Below, piece after piece: positions 1 through 6,079 of a DNA stretch of 8,264 nt. The DNA is from BOG-1363 sp043775355 (lineage in GTDB: Bacteria; Planctomycetota; UBA11346), in the NCBI GenBank assembly GCA_043775355.1, contig JAYVSL010000282.1, forward strand, positions 1 to 8,264, read 5' to 3'. Under the pieces are notes generated by a model. It was not told the origin of the DNA. It saw only the letters and a list, made by a program, of their open reading frames with translations, and did no database searches. The translations under genes were made by a program, and so were the position numbers. Within the stretch, counting starts at the first letter, position 1; every line of letters begins with the position of its first letter.

Positions 1-105
1 GCATTCTCAATTGAAATCGATTCAGGGGTGAGCGATGTTATTTAATGGAAAATTACGTGTCTTTGTCGCAAAAAAAATTTCTTAACCGGACAGTAGTGAG
101 TCTAA
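1..105. other. Intergenic edge, no gene seen
   Basis: This AT-rich stretch contains an A8 run and no reading frame or RNA gene that I can support. It lies downstream of the last CPCC gene on the minus strand. I see no convincing terminator hairpin in it. Confidence 0.5.
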
Positions 106-372
106 TTATAACGGAATGTCGCGCGGCATGCGTTCGTAATCTGCTGCCTCTAGCGGAATTCCTTTAGTCGCTACTAGTAAAAGGAATTTCTTCCGGCCTT
201 CACGTAATGTACCGCTATTAGGACCAGATGGAGCATCCAGATGGTCAATTTGCTCGGGTGAATATCCTTCATCTTCCCAGCCGCACACATCACAAATTTC
301 ATAACATCTGCGATCATCAAGCGTAAAATAATCACAGCATGGGCATTGTTGTTTCTGGGGAGAGTGGTTCAC
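106..372 (-). CDS. CPCC cysteine-rich protein, copy 2
   Basis: This is an 88-residue protein of the cysteine-rich CPCC family, a small zinc-ribbon-like fold. Visible features are CPCC at residues 10-13 and a second cysteine pair C27-x2-C30 followed by GWEDE, which together make a plausible four-ligand metal site. The C-terminal half carries TLREGRKKF, then LLLVATKG and EAADY, nearly identical to the neighbouring copy. The start is GTG at 372, because an in-frame TGA lies at 376-378 and there is no internal ATG; no clear ribosome-binding site is visible. The gene begins 7 bases after the stop of copy 1, so translation is probably coupled. The molecular function is unknown. An immunity or accessory role next to a secreted effector is only an inference from context. 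Confidence 0.8.
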   Translation of the reverse strand: MNHSPQKQQCPCCDYFTLDDRRCYEICDVCGWEDEGYSPEQIDHLDAPSGPNSGTLREGRKKFLLLVATKGIPLEAADYERMPRDIPL

Positions 373-379
373 GTATCAA

Positions 380-634
380 TCATAGTGGGATGTTGCGTTC
401 GAAGTGTTTGTAGTCTGCCGCCTCCAGCGGGAGACCTTTAGTTGCCACTAGCAAAAGAAATTTTTTCCTGCCTTCGCGTAAGGTCATATTATTGGGTCCA
501 GATTCTTGATCTAAACCTCCGTTTTCTGGGAGAACATAATCATCCTCCCAGTCACATACTGGGCAAATTTCACATGAGCCGTAGCGCTCTATCGTGCGGT
601 AATCACAGCATGGGCATGGAAGAAGTGGTTTCAT
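380..634 (-). CDS. CPCC cysteine-rich protein, copy 1
   Basis: This 84-residue paralogue of the adjacent gene has CPCC at residues 7-10, C24-x2-C27 and the DWEDD motif that follows the second pair in this family. The last ~35 residues (TLREGRKKF to the terminal IPL) are almost identical between the two proteins, while the middle (residues 30-46) differs, so this is a diverged tandem duplication. The ATG at 634 follows the TAA of the upstream ORF without a gap. A GAGG sequence 8 bases upstream, inside the previous ORF, is a good ribosome-binding site. This shows that the gene was built to follow that ORF. A metal-binding fold is likely from the cysteines; the target is not known. Confidence 0.82.
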   Translation of the reverse strand: MKPLLPCPCCDYRTIERYGSCEICPVCDWEDDYVLPENGGLDQESGPNNMTLREGRKKFLLLVATKGLPLEAADYKHFERNIPL

Positions 635-943
635 TTATTTGACCTCGACCCAAGGCATGGATGGTAGAGCCAGTTTTTTATTCACTAGATCCTCTGATTT
701 TTTAAGCATGTCAGCCACATTTGCGGCAGTGTCCGCTCCAGGTCTATAAAGAGTAGTAAGCTCATCGATTGTCTCATCCCACATGGCCAACTCGTTAGTG
801 TCTTTCTTGAGCACGATTCTTATCTTATGCCCATCTGCCTGAGTCTGAGAAAATACCCGGAAGACTCCATTAGAAGATTTGTCGGCTGCATTCGCAATCT
901 CCTTAGCTCTAGCAGAATATTTTGCAACATCGCCTACATCCAC
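635..943 (-). CDS. Hypothetical protein, likely 3' remnant of a larger gene
   Basis: I recognise no family in this ORF of 102 codons. The only start available is GTG at 943, with no ribosome-binding site. The frame stays open upstream to a TAG at 968-970, adding about eight sensible residues (including NAIALG), which suggests the 5' part has been lost. The protein is soluble and mixed alpha/beta in look: a helix-prone start (AKYSARAKEIANAADK), a strand-rich centre (FRVF, KIRIVLKK) and a helical tail ending PSMPWVEVK. The stop codon abuts the ATG of a CPCC gene, and an ISAs1-type remnant lies within about 60 bases of the broken end. One reading is the C-terminal (toxin-like) end of a longer secreted protein followed by its partners; an unrelated small gene is equally possible. 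No catalytic motif is visible. Confidence 0.5.
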   Translation of the reverse strand: MDVGDVAKYSARAKEIANAADKSSNGVFRVFSQTQADGHKIRIVLKKDTNELAMWDETIDELTTLYRPGADTAANVADMLKKSEDLVNKKLALPSMPWVEVK

Positions 944-1000
944 TCCCAGGGCAATTGCATTACTCGCCTACCCGCAGCGAAAACATGGAAGCTGTTAACT

Positions 1001-1605
1001 TGTCAGGACTTGTATAGCTTGGGTTGATGTCCAAAAAAAACTCTCCTCGTTCGTCTTCTTTTCCTCGTTTGCCGATTGATTCGGTTGCCGTTCCGGTTGA
1101 TCCGGATTTGCTTCCGTTGTTGTCGCTATTGGATTCGCTTGAAGACCCTCGTCGTGATCATTTGAAGGCGTATTCGTTGTCACACGTGTTGGCGTTGGCG
1201 GTGATTGGGATGTTAGCGGAATGTGAGAATTGGGTTGAGATTGCGGATTTCGGTACGCTTCGTCAGGAGTGGTTTGCGTCGCATGGTTTATTTGTGACTG
1301 GCACTCCTTCGCATGACACGTTGGGTCGTATTTTCCGTTTGCTGGATGCGGGGGTTTTAGCTCGTTGTTTTGCGCTTTGGATTCAGCAGGCGGTGGGGCC
1401 GGTTTCTGGGGTGGTGGCGATTGATGGGAAGACGTCGCGAGCGAGTGGTGATGGTGATTTAGCGAAAGCCATTCATACGGTGTCGGCGTGGTCCTCGGAC
1501 ACGGGGGTGACGCTTGGGCAGGTGGCGACGGCAGAGAAATCGAATGAAATAACGGCAATTCCGCAGGTTTTAGACCTGATTGCGGAAGTAAAGCTATAAT
1601 GGACA
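1001..1605 (+). mobile_element. ISAs1-type insertion sequence remnant
   Basis: The element consists of a candidate left end, a 5' transposase fragment and a candidate right end. The left end (TGTCAGGACTTGTATAGCTT, 1001-1020) finishes in TATAGCTT. The exact complement AAGCTATA occurs at 1591-1598 where the transposase frame collapses, followed by ATGGACA, whose complement restores TGTC at the outer edge. I read this as two terminal inverted repeats brought close by an internal deletion that removed the second half of the transposase. A full ISAs1 element is about 1.2-1.4 kb; this one is about 0.6 kb. The inverted-repeat assignment is inferred from one sequence, and no clear target-site duplication is visible. 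Confidence 0.6.
1027..1599 (+). pseudogene. ISAs1 family transposase, 3'-truncated
   Basis: The product is about 190 residues where the family has roughly 350-400. It retains the N-terminal DDE_Tnp_1-associated region (SLEDPRRDHLKAYSLSHVLA, ENWVEIADFG, GTPSHDTLGRIF). It also retains the first block of the catalytic domain, AIDGKTSR, with the first DDE aspartate at residue 133, then VSAWSSDTGVTLGQV and EKSNEITAIP. The frame ends soon after, at LDLIAEVKL. The second aspartate block (typically TIDAMG) and the catalytic glutamate are therefore missing and the protein cannot be an active transposase. I chose ATG 1027 over the TTG three bases before it. Third positions are T-rich, unlike the neighbouring metabolic genes, which fits a mobile origin. 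Confidence 0.88.
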
Positions 1606-1688
1606 TACGCATTTCTTTTGTCACTGAGTGAAGGAATAGACATCTCTCTCGTGTCTTTCTCACTTCTTAACTGAAAAAACGCACCTTT

Positions 1689-1719
1689 CCCCAAGCCGTT
1701 CCGGCTTGGGGTTTTCTTT
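1689..1719 (+). terminator. Rho-independent terminator, plus strand
   Basis: A perfect 9-bp stem, CCCCAAGCC pairing with GGCTTGGGG around the loop GTTCC, is followed at once by TTTTCTTT. It would stop transcripts reading rightwards from the transposase side. On the minus strand the T-run lies about 11 bases beyond the stem, so activity in that direction would be weaker. Confidence 0.75.
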
Positions 1720-1760
1720 GAGAGCAAAAGAAAAGGAGAAAGGATGCGTACATCCTTTCT
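1720..1760 (-). terminator. Rho-independent terminator of the higA-GNAT operon
   Basis: AGAAAGGATG (1737-1746) and CATCCTTTCT (1751-1760) form a perfect 10-bp stem with a four-base loop. Read on the minus strand, the stem is followed by CCTTTTCTTTTGC. It lies about 110 bases past the GNAT stop codon, in the right orientation to end the leftward operon. Confidence 0.6.
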
Positions 1761-1871
1761 GTGGTACTTCCTTTATGTCGTCCTCACCAACCCGTGGATG
1801 TTGTCTGGGCTTGCAGCTGGTCCTCTGGTTCTCCGTTCTCCAGGTCAGATTTTCCTTTCCTAGAGCGCAGT

Positions 1872-2363
1872 TTAGATTCGGTATTCCAGATAGACCAAGT
1901 CTAACCATTTTCCGAACTTGAATCCGACTTCGGTGAGGTGACCAACGTCAACAAAACCAAAGGTGCGATGGAGGGCCAAGCTTGGTTCTTGATCACCTGA
2001 AATGGCGGCGATCACGCGGTGGTGTCCGAGTGTTTTCGCTCGTGCGAGCAGATCGGTAAGAATCGCGCGGCCAATGCCGCGACGATGGAAGTCCTGATGA
2101 ATGTAGACGGATTCTTCCACCGTCCGCGCAAAAGCAGCGCGGGGATGGAACGACGACAGCGAACCCCAGCCAGCCACGCAACCATCGATTTCAGCGACGA
2201 TCACCGGATGCTGTGGGCCATGGGCTGCGAACCACGCGGCCCGCTCAGCGTCGGTGCTCGGCTCGGTCTGGTACGTCGCCGTTGAGTGCAGAACCGAGTG
2301 GGTGTAGATCTCGTTGATGGCGGCAAGGTCGCCGGTCGTCGCTGGGCGTAGGGAATAGGTCAT
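1872..2363 (-). CDS. pat: GNAT acetyltransferase, phosphinothricin/methionine-sulfone type
   Basis: This 163-residue single-domain acetyltransferase transfers an acetyl group from acetyl-CoA to the amino group of small amino-acid-like substrates. Close relatives act on phosphinothricin, methionine sulfone or sulfoximine, in the cytoplasm. Visible family features are the N-terminal LRPATTGDLAAINEIY, the substrate loop STATYQTEP, and AGWGSLSSF. The acetyl-CoA pyrophosphate loop is HRRGIGRAIL (residues 93-102). ISGDQEPSLALHRTFGF and the PAT-type tail VGFKFGKWLDLVYLEY follow. Length is normal for the family. The ATG at 2363 lies 4 bases after the stop of the HigA-type gene with no clear ribosome-binding site of its own, so translation is probably coupled. 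The exact substrate cannot be read from sequence; a GNAT toxin partner of the HTH protein is a less likely alternative. Confidence 0.88.
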   Translation of the reverse strand: MTYSLRPATTGDLAAINEIYTHSVLHSTATYQTEPSTDAERAAWFAAHGPQHPVIVAEIDGCVAGWGSLSSFHPRAAFARTVEESVYIHQDFHRRGIGRAILTDLLARAKTLGHHRVIAAISGDQEPSLALHRTFGFVDVGHLTEVGFKFGKWLDLVYLEYRI

Positions 2364-2367
2364 CGTT

Positions 2368-2808
2368 TTAGGCTTGGTAGGATTGACGGCGGGTGGCGAC
2401 GCGGCGTGCGGGGTGGACAGCGCGGCGACTGCGCACGGGCGTGGCGGGTGGCATCAGGCATTCGAGGGGAATTCCCAGGCCATGATGTAGGCGTGACATT
2501 TGTTCGATGCTCAATCCGCGTTTGCCGCTGAGCACTTCGGATACCCGTGAGCGGGTACCCAAGTAGGGCACCAGATCTTTGGCCTCTAGGTCGCGCTGAT
2601 CCATGGCAAAACGAATCGCAGCGATGGGATCAGCAGGACCGAGAGGAAAGTTCTCGCGATCGTAGGTGGCGATGAGCGTGGCAAGGATATCGAGTTCATC
2701 GCCAGTCGGCGAGTTCTTGGCTGGCGCTGCCAAGACCAACTCAGCGGCACGTGCCTGCGCCGTCGCATAGTCGACCTTAGTGTGGATGGGCTTGAGCGTG
2801 CGGATCAT
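2368..2808 (-). CDS. higA: HigA-type HTH antitoxin/transcriptional regulator
   Basis: This 146-residue protein resembles the HigA group of E. coli K-12 type, with an N-terminal helical region and a C-terminal HTH. Visible blocks are DELDILATLIATYD (37-50), DPIAAIRFAMDQRDLEAKDL (60-79), and the HTH with GTRSRVSEVLSGKRGLSIEQ at 84-103. The Val-Ser-x-Val-Leu-Ser-Gly-Lys-Arg signature of this family is present. It carries an unusual Arg-rich tail after residue 120 (RSRRAVHPARRVATRR), beyond the usual end of the domain. GGAG at 2821-2824 is a usable if distant ribosome-binding site for ATG 2808. Family members normally follow a higB toxin gene and repress the operon. Here only 126 bases separate it from nrdJ, so no toxin gene fits. 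It probably autoregulates the operon with the GNAT gene; that role is inferred. Confidence 0.82.
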   Translation of the reverse strand: MIRTLKPIHTKVDYATAQARAAELVLAAPAKNSPTGDELDILATLIATYDRENFPLGPADPIAAIRFAMDQRDLEAKDLVPYLGTRSRVSEVLSGKRGLSIEQMSRLHHGLGIPLECLMPPATPVRSRRAVHPARRVATRRQSYQA

Positions 2809-2934
2809 AGAAGTTTCTTTCTCCAGTTTTTCTGGCCAATGAGGTGATCGTAGTCTTCATGTCAGCGAGCGCTCAAATGGGCCTACACTTTTTCTCTCTG
2901 GTGCTCTGTCTTCAATCGCTCTCTCTGCCGTTCT

Positions 2935-5184
2935 TCACACGATGCATTTCCCACCCGCGCACGCCGGATCCAACTCAACGCGTCCGGTATTATCAATGGT
3001 TTCGAGCATCAGCGTGTAATCGACTGGGATATATTCGCGTTGCAAATCTTCCCACAGCTTGCAGTTGTGCACGCGTTTGAGGCAGTACGTCATGCGGCGC
3101 AGATCATTGCCGAAATAATTCTGAGCGAACTTGTGCGCACGGCGGACCCAGTCTTTTTGCAGGAGCAATTTTTTCACCTGCTCTTGCAAGGCTTCGAGGT
3201 CTTGCGTGCCGTCGGTTTTCAGCGCAGGCAGGTCGAGCGATTTACCGGTGCCGAGTGCGCAGGCGCAAGCGCCCCACAGGTCGTCATCGAAAGCGTGTAG
3301 GCCGTCGACGATTAATCCGGAAGCGAAGAGACTGCCGACGCCGTATTCCTTGAGCACTTCTTCATGCGTCCACACCGCGCAGAACGGGGCTTGTGGATAA
3401 TCCAGGTCGCCGCCTTCGGGAAGCAGAGAAACGCCAGCGAAAGCTTGGCGATGATCATAGATGTAGCGCGTGACTTCTTCCCATTCGCTGTCGCGCACGG
3501 TGATGGTGTTGCTGACGTTGTGGCGCAGCCATGGAGCCGTGCAGTTTTCTGGACGGCGTCCAGCGTCGACCCAATGTTCTTGCGTCGACTTCACGTGACC
3601 GAGCAACTCAACCGCGCGGAGATCATTTTTCGTACGAGCTTCTTCAGGCACTTCGATGCAAAAGGTAATGATGGCATCGGTGCCGTTGGGATTCCACACG
3701 CTGTTTTCGACCGCGCGGGTGTTGTGCAGTTGGAAGTATTGGTAAGGGACCTCGGCTTTGTTGGCCTGAACGCGGCGGAAATAGCGTTTCGCGTGGTGTG
3801 CGTGGATGCCGCTGGCGGTACCAAGGATGCAGCTGGTGGTGCCGGCAGGCTTGACGCAGGTTGCTCGCGCTGCGGGATTCAAACCGATTTTGCGCGCTAC
3901 CTGCGCGTTCACGTCCAAGATCAGCTTCGCCATTTTGGTTTGCAGAACGGGATCGAAAGCGATGGAGGGATTATCCATCATGCCGGTCATCGAACAGCCT
4001 AGTAAGGCTTCGCGTCGGACAATGCGTTCAGAGGTCTTGCCCAAATAATCGAACGAGGTGTAGCCAGCTTGCAGCGTGCCAAGAATTGCGGCGGCTTTAC
4101 AGGCTCGGGCGAAAATTTCCGGAGTCGTACAGGCCTTCAGGTTGAGTTCGCACAAATTACAGAAGGCCCAGCCGCTCTCGCCAGTTTCTACGTCGACGGG
4201 ATACATGCCGATTTCGACGCACGGATTGTACATGATCTCAGTCGAGTCTGCCCACACGAAACCGGGCTCGCCGAATTCTTTGACCGAATGCATCAACGCG
4301 GCGAATTCAGCGTAGGTGGTTTTATCGCGCAATAAGAGCGCTGAATTGTTGGAGCGTCCACGCTGAGGATTTTTGACGAACCAATCGCCCGTCTTGGCCG
4401 TCGCCATGGCGTGATCGTCAGGTGAAAAAAGGCAGATGGTGGCCGAACGTCGCACGCCACCAGCCAACACCGCATCGCTGGCATGCATTAAAATGTCGTA
4501 GCTATCGATCGACGGCAGCGCGCAACGCTGGCCAAGGCTGGTTAAGCGCATGTCGATCAGCAAACGGATTTGTTCAAGCGAGCGCTTGAGCGGACCAGGG
4601 CCAGGAGCTTTGCCAACGCCGCTCGACAAAGCGGCGCCCATCGGACGGATCTTAGAAAAATCGAAGGTGACTTGTTTGCCAAAAAATTCTGGGAAAGGCT
4701 GATCGCTGACGAAATACGCCGACAACAACACTCCCAGCGCGTCAGACCAACCCTCAATCGAATCTTCGATCACGTAGGTGACGCGACTCTTGCCAGGGCG
4801 TGCGACATTCGGCAGGCGTGCGACGTGATGGGCCTGAACCGAAAAACCAACGCCGCATCCACATAACAACAGCCATAGAGCTTCTTGGAAAAAGCGCGGA
4901 CGATCGCAGTACGAAACCGTGCAATTATACAGCCGTGCGTTTTTGTCGGTGATCGGTTTGCCGCCAAATTGCAGGGCACGTTGACTGCCAAGCACCAAGC
5001 GTTCTTTCATCGCCGAAGTGGCGAACGCCATTTCTTCCGCAATATCTTTGCCCGCGTAGGTCGCCGCGTGCATGCCCATGACTCGGTCGACCGCTTCGGC
5101 AAAACTTTCACGGCGGCCGATGGCCTTGTTCCAGCGCGCGTACTTGGTGGTGAAGGTGTAGTCTTGGAGCTGAGCGAGGGTCAT
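2935..5184 (-). CDS. nrdJ: Class II (B12-dependent) ribonucleoside-triphosphate reductase
   Basis: This enzyme of about 749 residues makes deoxyribonucleotides from ribonucleotides using adenosylcobalamin to generate a thiyl radical, so it needs no oxygen. It resembles the monomeric RTPR type (Lactobacillus leichmannii, 739 residues). Visible: YNC at residue 88 (first active-site cysteine), GCGVGFSVQ, and GGVRRSA. The NPCVE motif holds N320, radical-site C322 and E324, with the N-x-C-x-E spacing expected of catalytic residues. C342 and C345 in FCNLCELN supply the likely disulfide partner. KPAGTTSCILGTASGIHAHH (about 445-464) is the conserved phosphate-binding region. The C-terminal CAGGKC (C742, C747) is the redox shuttle pair with the RTPR spacing. 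I chose ATG 5184, with AGGA at 5194-5197, over the in-frame TTG at 5229. I see no intein or frameshift. Confidence 0.93.
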   Translation of the reverse strand: MTLAQLQDYTFTTKYARWNKAIGRRESFAEAVDRVMGMHAATYAGKDIAEEMAFATSAMKERLVLGSQRALQFGGKPITDKNARLYNCTVSYCDRPRFFQEALWLLLCGCGVGFSVQAHHVARLPNVARPGKSRVTYVIEDSIEGWSDALGVLLSAYFVSDQPFPEFFGKQVTFDFSKIRPMGAALSSGVGKAPGPGPLKRSLEQIRLLIDMRLTSLGQRCALPSIDSYDILMHASDAVLAGGVRRSATICLFSPDDHAMATAKTGDWFVKNPQRGRSNNSALLLRDKTTYAEFAALMHSVKEFGEPGFVWADSTEIMYNPCVEIGMYPVDVETGESGWAFCNLCELNLKACTTPEIFARACKAAAILGTLQAGYTSFDYLGKTSERIVRREALLGCSMTGMMDNPSIAFDPVLQTKMAKLILDVNAQVARKIGLNPAARATCVKPAGTTSCILGTASGIHAHHAKRYFRRVQANKAEVPYQYFQLHNTRAVENSVWNPNGTDAIITFCIEVPEEARTKNDLRAVELLGHVKSTQEHWVDAGRRPENCTAPWLRHNVSNTITVRDSEWEEVTRYIYDHRQAFAGVSLLPEGGDLDYPQAPFCAVWTHEEVLKEYGVGSLFASGLIVDGLHAFDDDLWGACACALGTGKSLDLPALKTDGTQDLEALQEQVKKLLLQKDWVRRAHKFAQNYFGNDLRRMTYCLKRVHNCKLWEDLQREYIPVDYTLMLETIDNTGRVELDPACAGGKCIV

Positions 5185-5263
5185 GTGGCATTGTCCTGAG
5201 AGGCGCGAATGATGGCGTCGTTGGCGCAAGGCAACCGTGAGGTTTGCGCTGCGTTTATGCGAA

Positions 5264-5313
5264 TTCGACCGCTTTTCGACAGAGGCAAGGAAGTTTTCGA
5301 CAAGCTTTCGACA
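5264..5313. promoter_or_regulatory. Four helically phased TTCGAC(A) sites before nrdJ
   Basis: On the plus strand, TTCGACC starts at 5264 and TTCGACA at 5275, 5296 and 5307, giving spacings of 11, 21 and 11 bases. The middle copies extend to TTTTCGACA (5273-5281, 5294-5302). All four therefore sit on nearly the same face of the helix. They lie 80-130 bases upstream of the nrdJ start, where an operator array would be expected. The regulator is unknown; the motif does not look like the NrdR box that I know. Function is inferred from spacing and position only. Confidence 0.45.
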
Positions 5314-5359
5314 TCGCCGTGGCGAAAAGTCTGGGGCTATTGGTTTGTGAGGCGCTGCT

Positions 5360-5446
5360 GGCTGTCAGCTACCGGCCACAGGATCGTGCTGCGACGTCGT
5401 GTATAAGACCGGTGGTTCGTAGCCTGTAGCCTGTAGCCTGTAGTCG
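5360..5446. repeat. Degenerate CCTGTAG heptamer inverted repeat
   Basis: The right arm carries three perfect GTAGCCT units in tandem (5419-5439) and a partial fourth. The left arm (5360-5382) is complementary to the right at 16 of 23 positions. Read on the minus strand, the left arm is itself a decayed array: CCTGTGG, CCGGTAG, CTGACAG. About 40 bases separate the arms. It lies between the fumarase beta gene and nrdJ, so it would be transcribed by read-through from fumarase. There is no T-run, so it is not a standard terminator. Confidence 0.75.
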
Positions 5447-5484
5447 TCTCTAGCAAAACTTCAGCAGCCGATGTTCCCAGAATT

Positions 5485-6057
5485 TTAGGCCTTGAGTTTT
5501 CCCAGCGCCGCCGCCGATGCTTCAAACACCTGTTTGTGCAGAGAGTTGCCGTGGCTGTCCATGGTCACGATGCAGGGAAATTTCTCGACCCACAGATGCC
5601 AGATGGCTTCTGGGCTGCCAAGGTCTATCCAATCGACGCCGTCGACGCGGGTAATTTTTTCGGCAGCAACTTGCGCGGCTCCGCCGATGGCGTGCAGATA
5701 AACGCAGCCGTATTTGACGCAGCCCTCAAGGGTCTTAGGGCCCATGCCGCCTTTGCCGATCACCGCACGAATGCCGTGATCGCGCATGACCTCCCACTGA
5801 TAGGGCTCTTCACGTGACGAGGTCGTTGGACCAGCGCCTTTGCAAACCCAGGTGTCGCTTTCTTTCACCATCACTGGGCCGCAGTGATAAATGATTTGAC
5901 CGGCAAGATCGACCGGAGGTTTTTCTCCGTGATGTAAACGGTGGTGAACCGCATCGCGTCCGGTGAAAAGACGACCCGTGATTTCGACGGTGTCGCCGAC
6001 TTTGAGTGAACGCGTGAGCGCTTCAGAGAGCGGCGTGGTGAGCGAGATAAGTGCCAT
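5485..6057 (-). CDS. Class I fumarate hydratase, beta subunit
   Basis: This is the 190-residue C-terminal-domain subunit of the two-component [4Fe-4S] fumarase (TtdB/FumA C-terminal family), which hydrates fumarate to malate in the TCA cycle. Motifs in order are VEITGRLFTGRDAVHHR (Arg34, substrate-binding region), IIYHCGPV, KGAGPTTSSRE (Thr78 and Arg82) and GKGGM (Lys102). SPEAIWHLWVEKFPCIVTMD and SHGNSL close it. The T78-R82-K102 spacing matches the catalytic Thr, Arg and Lys of the Leishmania class I enzyme as I remember it. ATG 6057 has GCAGG at 6067-6071. A tartrate dehydratase beta subunit is the main alternative; the two are hard to tell apart by sequence. Its partner subunit is upstream, with one unrelated gene between them. 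Confidence 0.9.
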   Translation of the reverse strand: MALISLTTPLSEALTRSLKVGDTVEITGRLFTGRDAVHHRLHHGEKPPVDLAGQIIYHCGPVMVKESDTWVCKGAGPTTSSREEPYQWEVMRDHGIRAVIGKGGMGPKTLEGCVKYGCVYLHAIGGAAQVAAEKITRVDGVDWIDLGSPEAIWHLWVEKFPCIVTMDSHGNSLHKQVFEASAAALGKLKA

Positions 6058-6079
6058 GATATGGTGCCTGCTGGGAGAG

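Larger units (their letters stand above)
1600..1871. other. Gene-free spacer between IS remnant and GNAT gene
   Basis: Short open frames on both strands here look like neither known families nor natural coding sequence. The stretch holds the two terminator-like hairpins listed separately. A further weak imperfect hairpin lies around 1628-1665 (AGACA pairing with TGTCT). The remainder is unassigned. Confidence 0.55.

Noticed and set aside
995..1663. Long minus-strand open frame antisense to the transposase
   Set aside because: The product is Pro/His/Ser/Asn-rich low-complexity text, typical of the complement of a T-rich coding sequence. The plus-strand frame has clear ISAs1 motifs.
2867..2874. 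GAGCGCTC palindrome 59 bases before higA as an operator
   Set aside because: Eight bases of palindrome in GC-rich DNA is weak evidence, and flanking bases do not extend the symmetry.
2809..2934. Missing higB toxin gene upstream of higA
   Set aside because: The gap of 126 bases is too short for the roughly 100-residue toxin, and no frame here resembles it.
3364..4002. 212-codon plus-strand frame opposite nrdJ
   Set aside because: It is antisense to well-conserved nrdJ motifs and has no family features of its own.
5185..5229. In-frame TTG at 5229 as the nrdJ start
   Set aside because: The extra 15 residues (Arg/His-rich) are not family-like, and ATG 5184 has an AGGA at good spacing.
5185..5484. 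Possible cobalamin riboswitch before the B12-dependent nrdJ
   Set aside because: I see no B12-box-like sequence or the expected multi-stem layout in the 300 bases. The visible structure is the phased TTCGAC boxes and the heptamer repeat.
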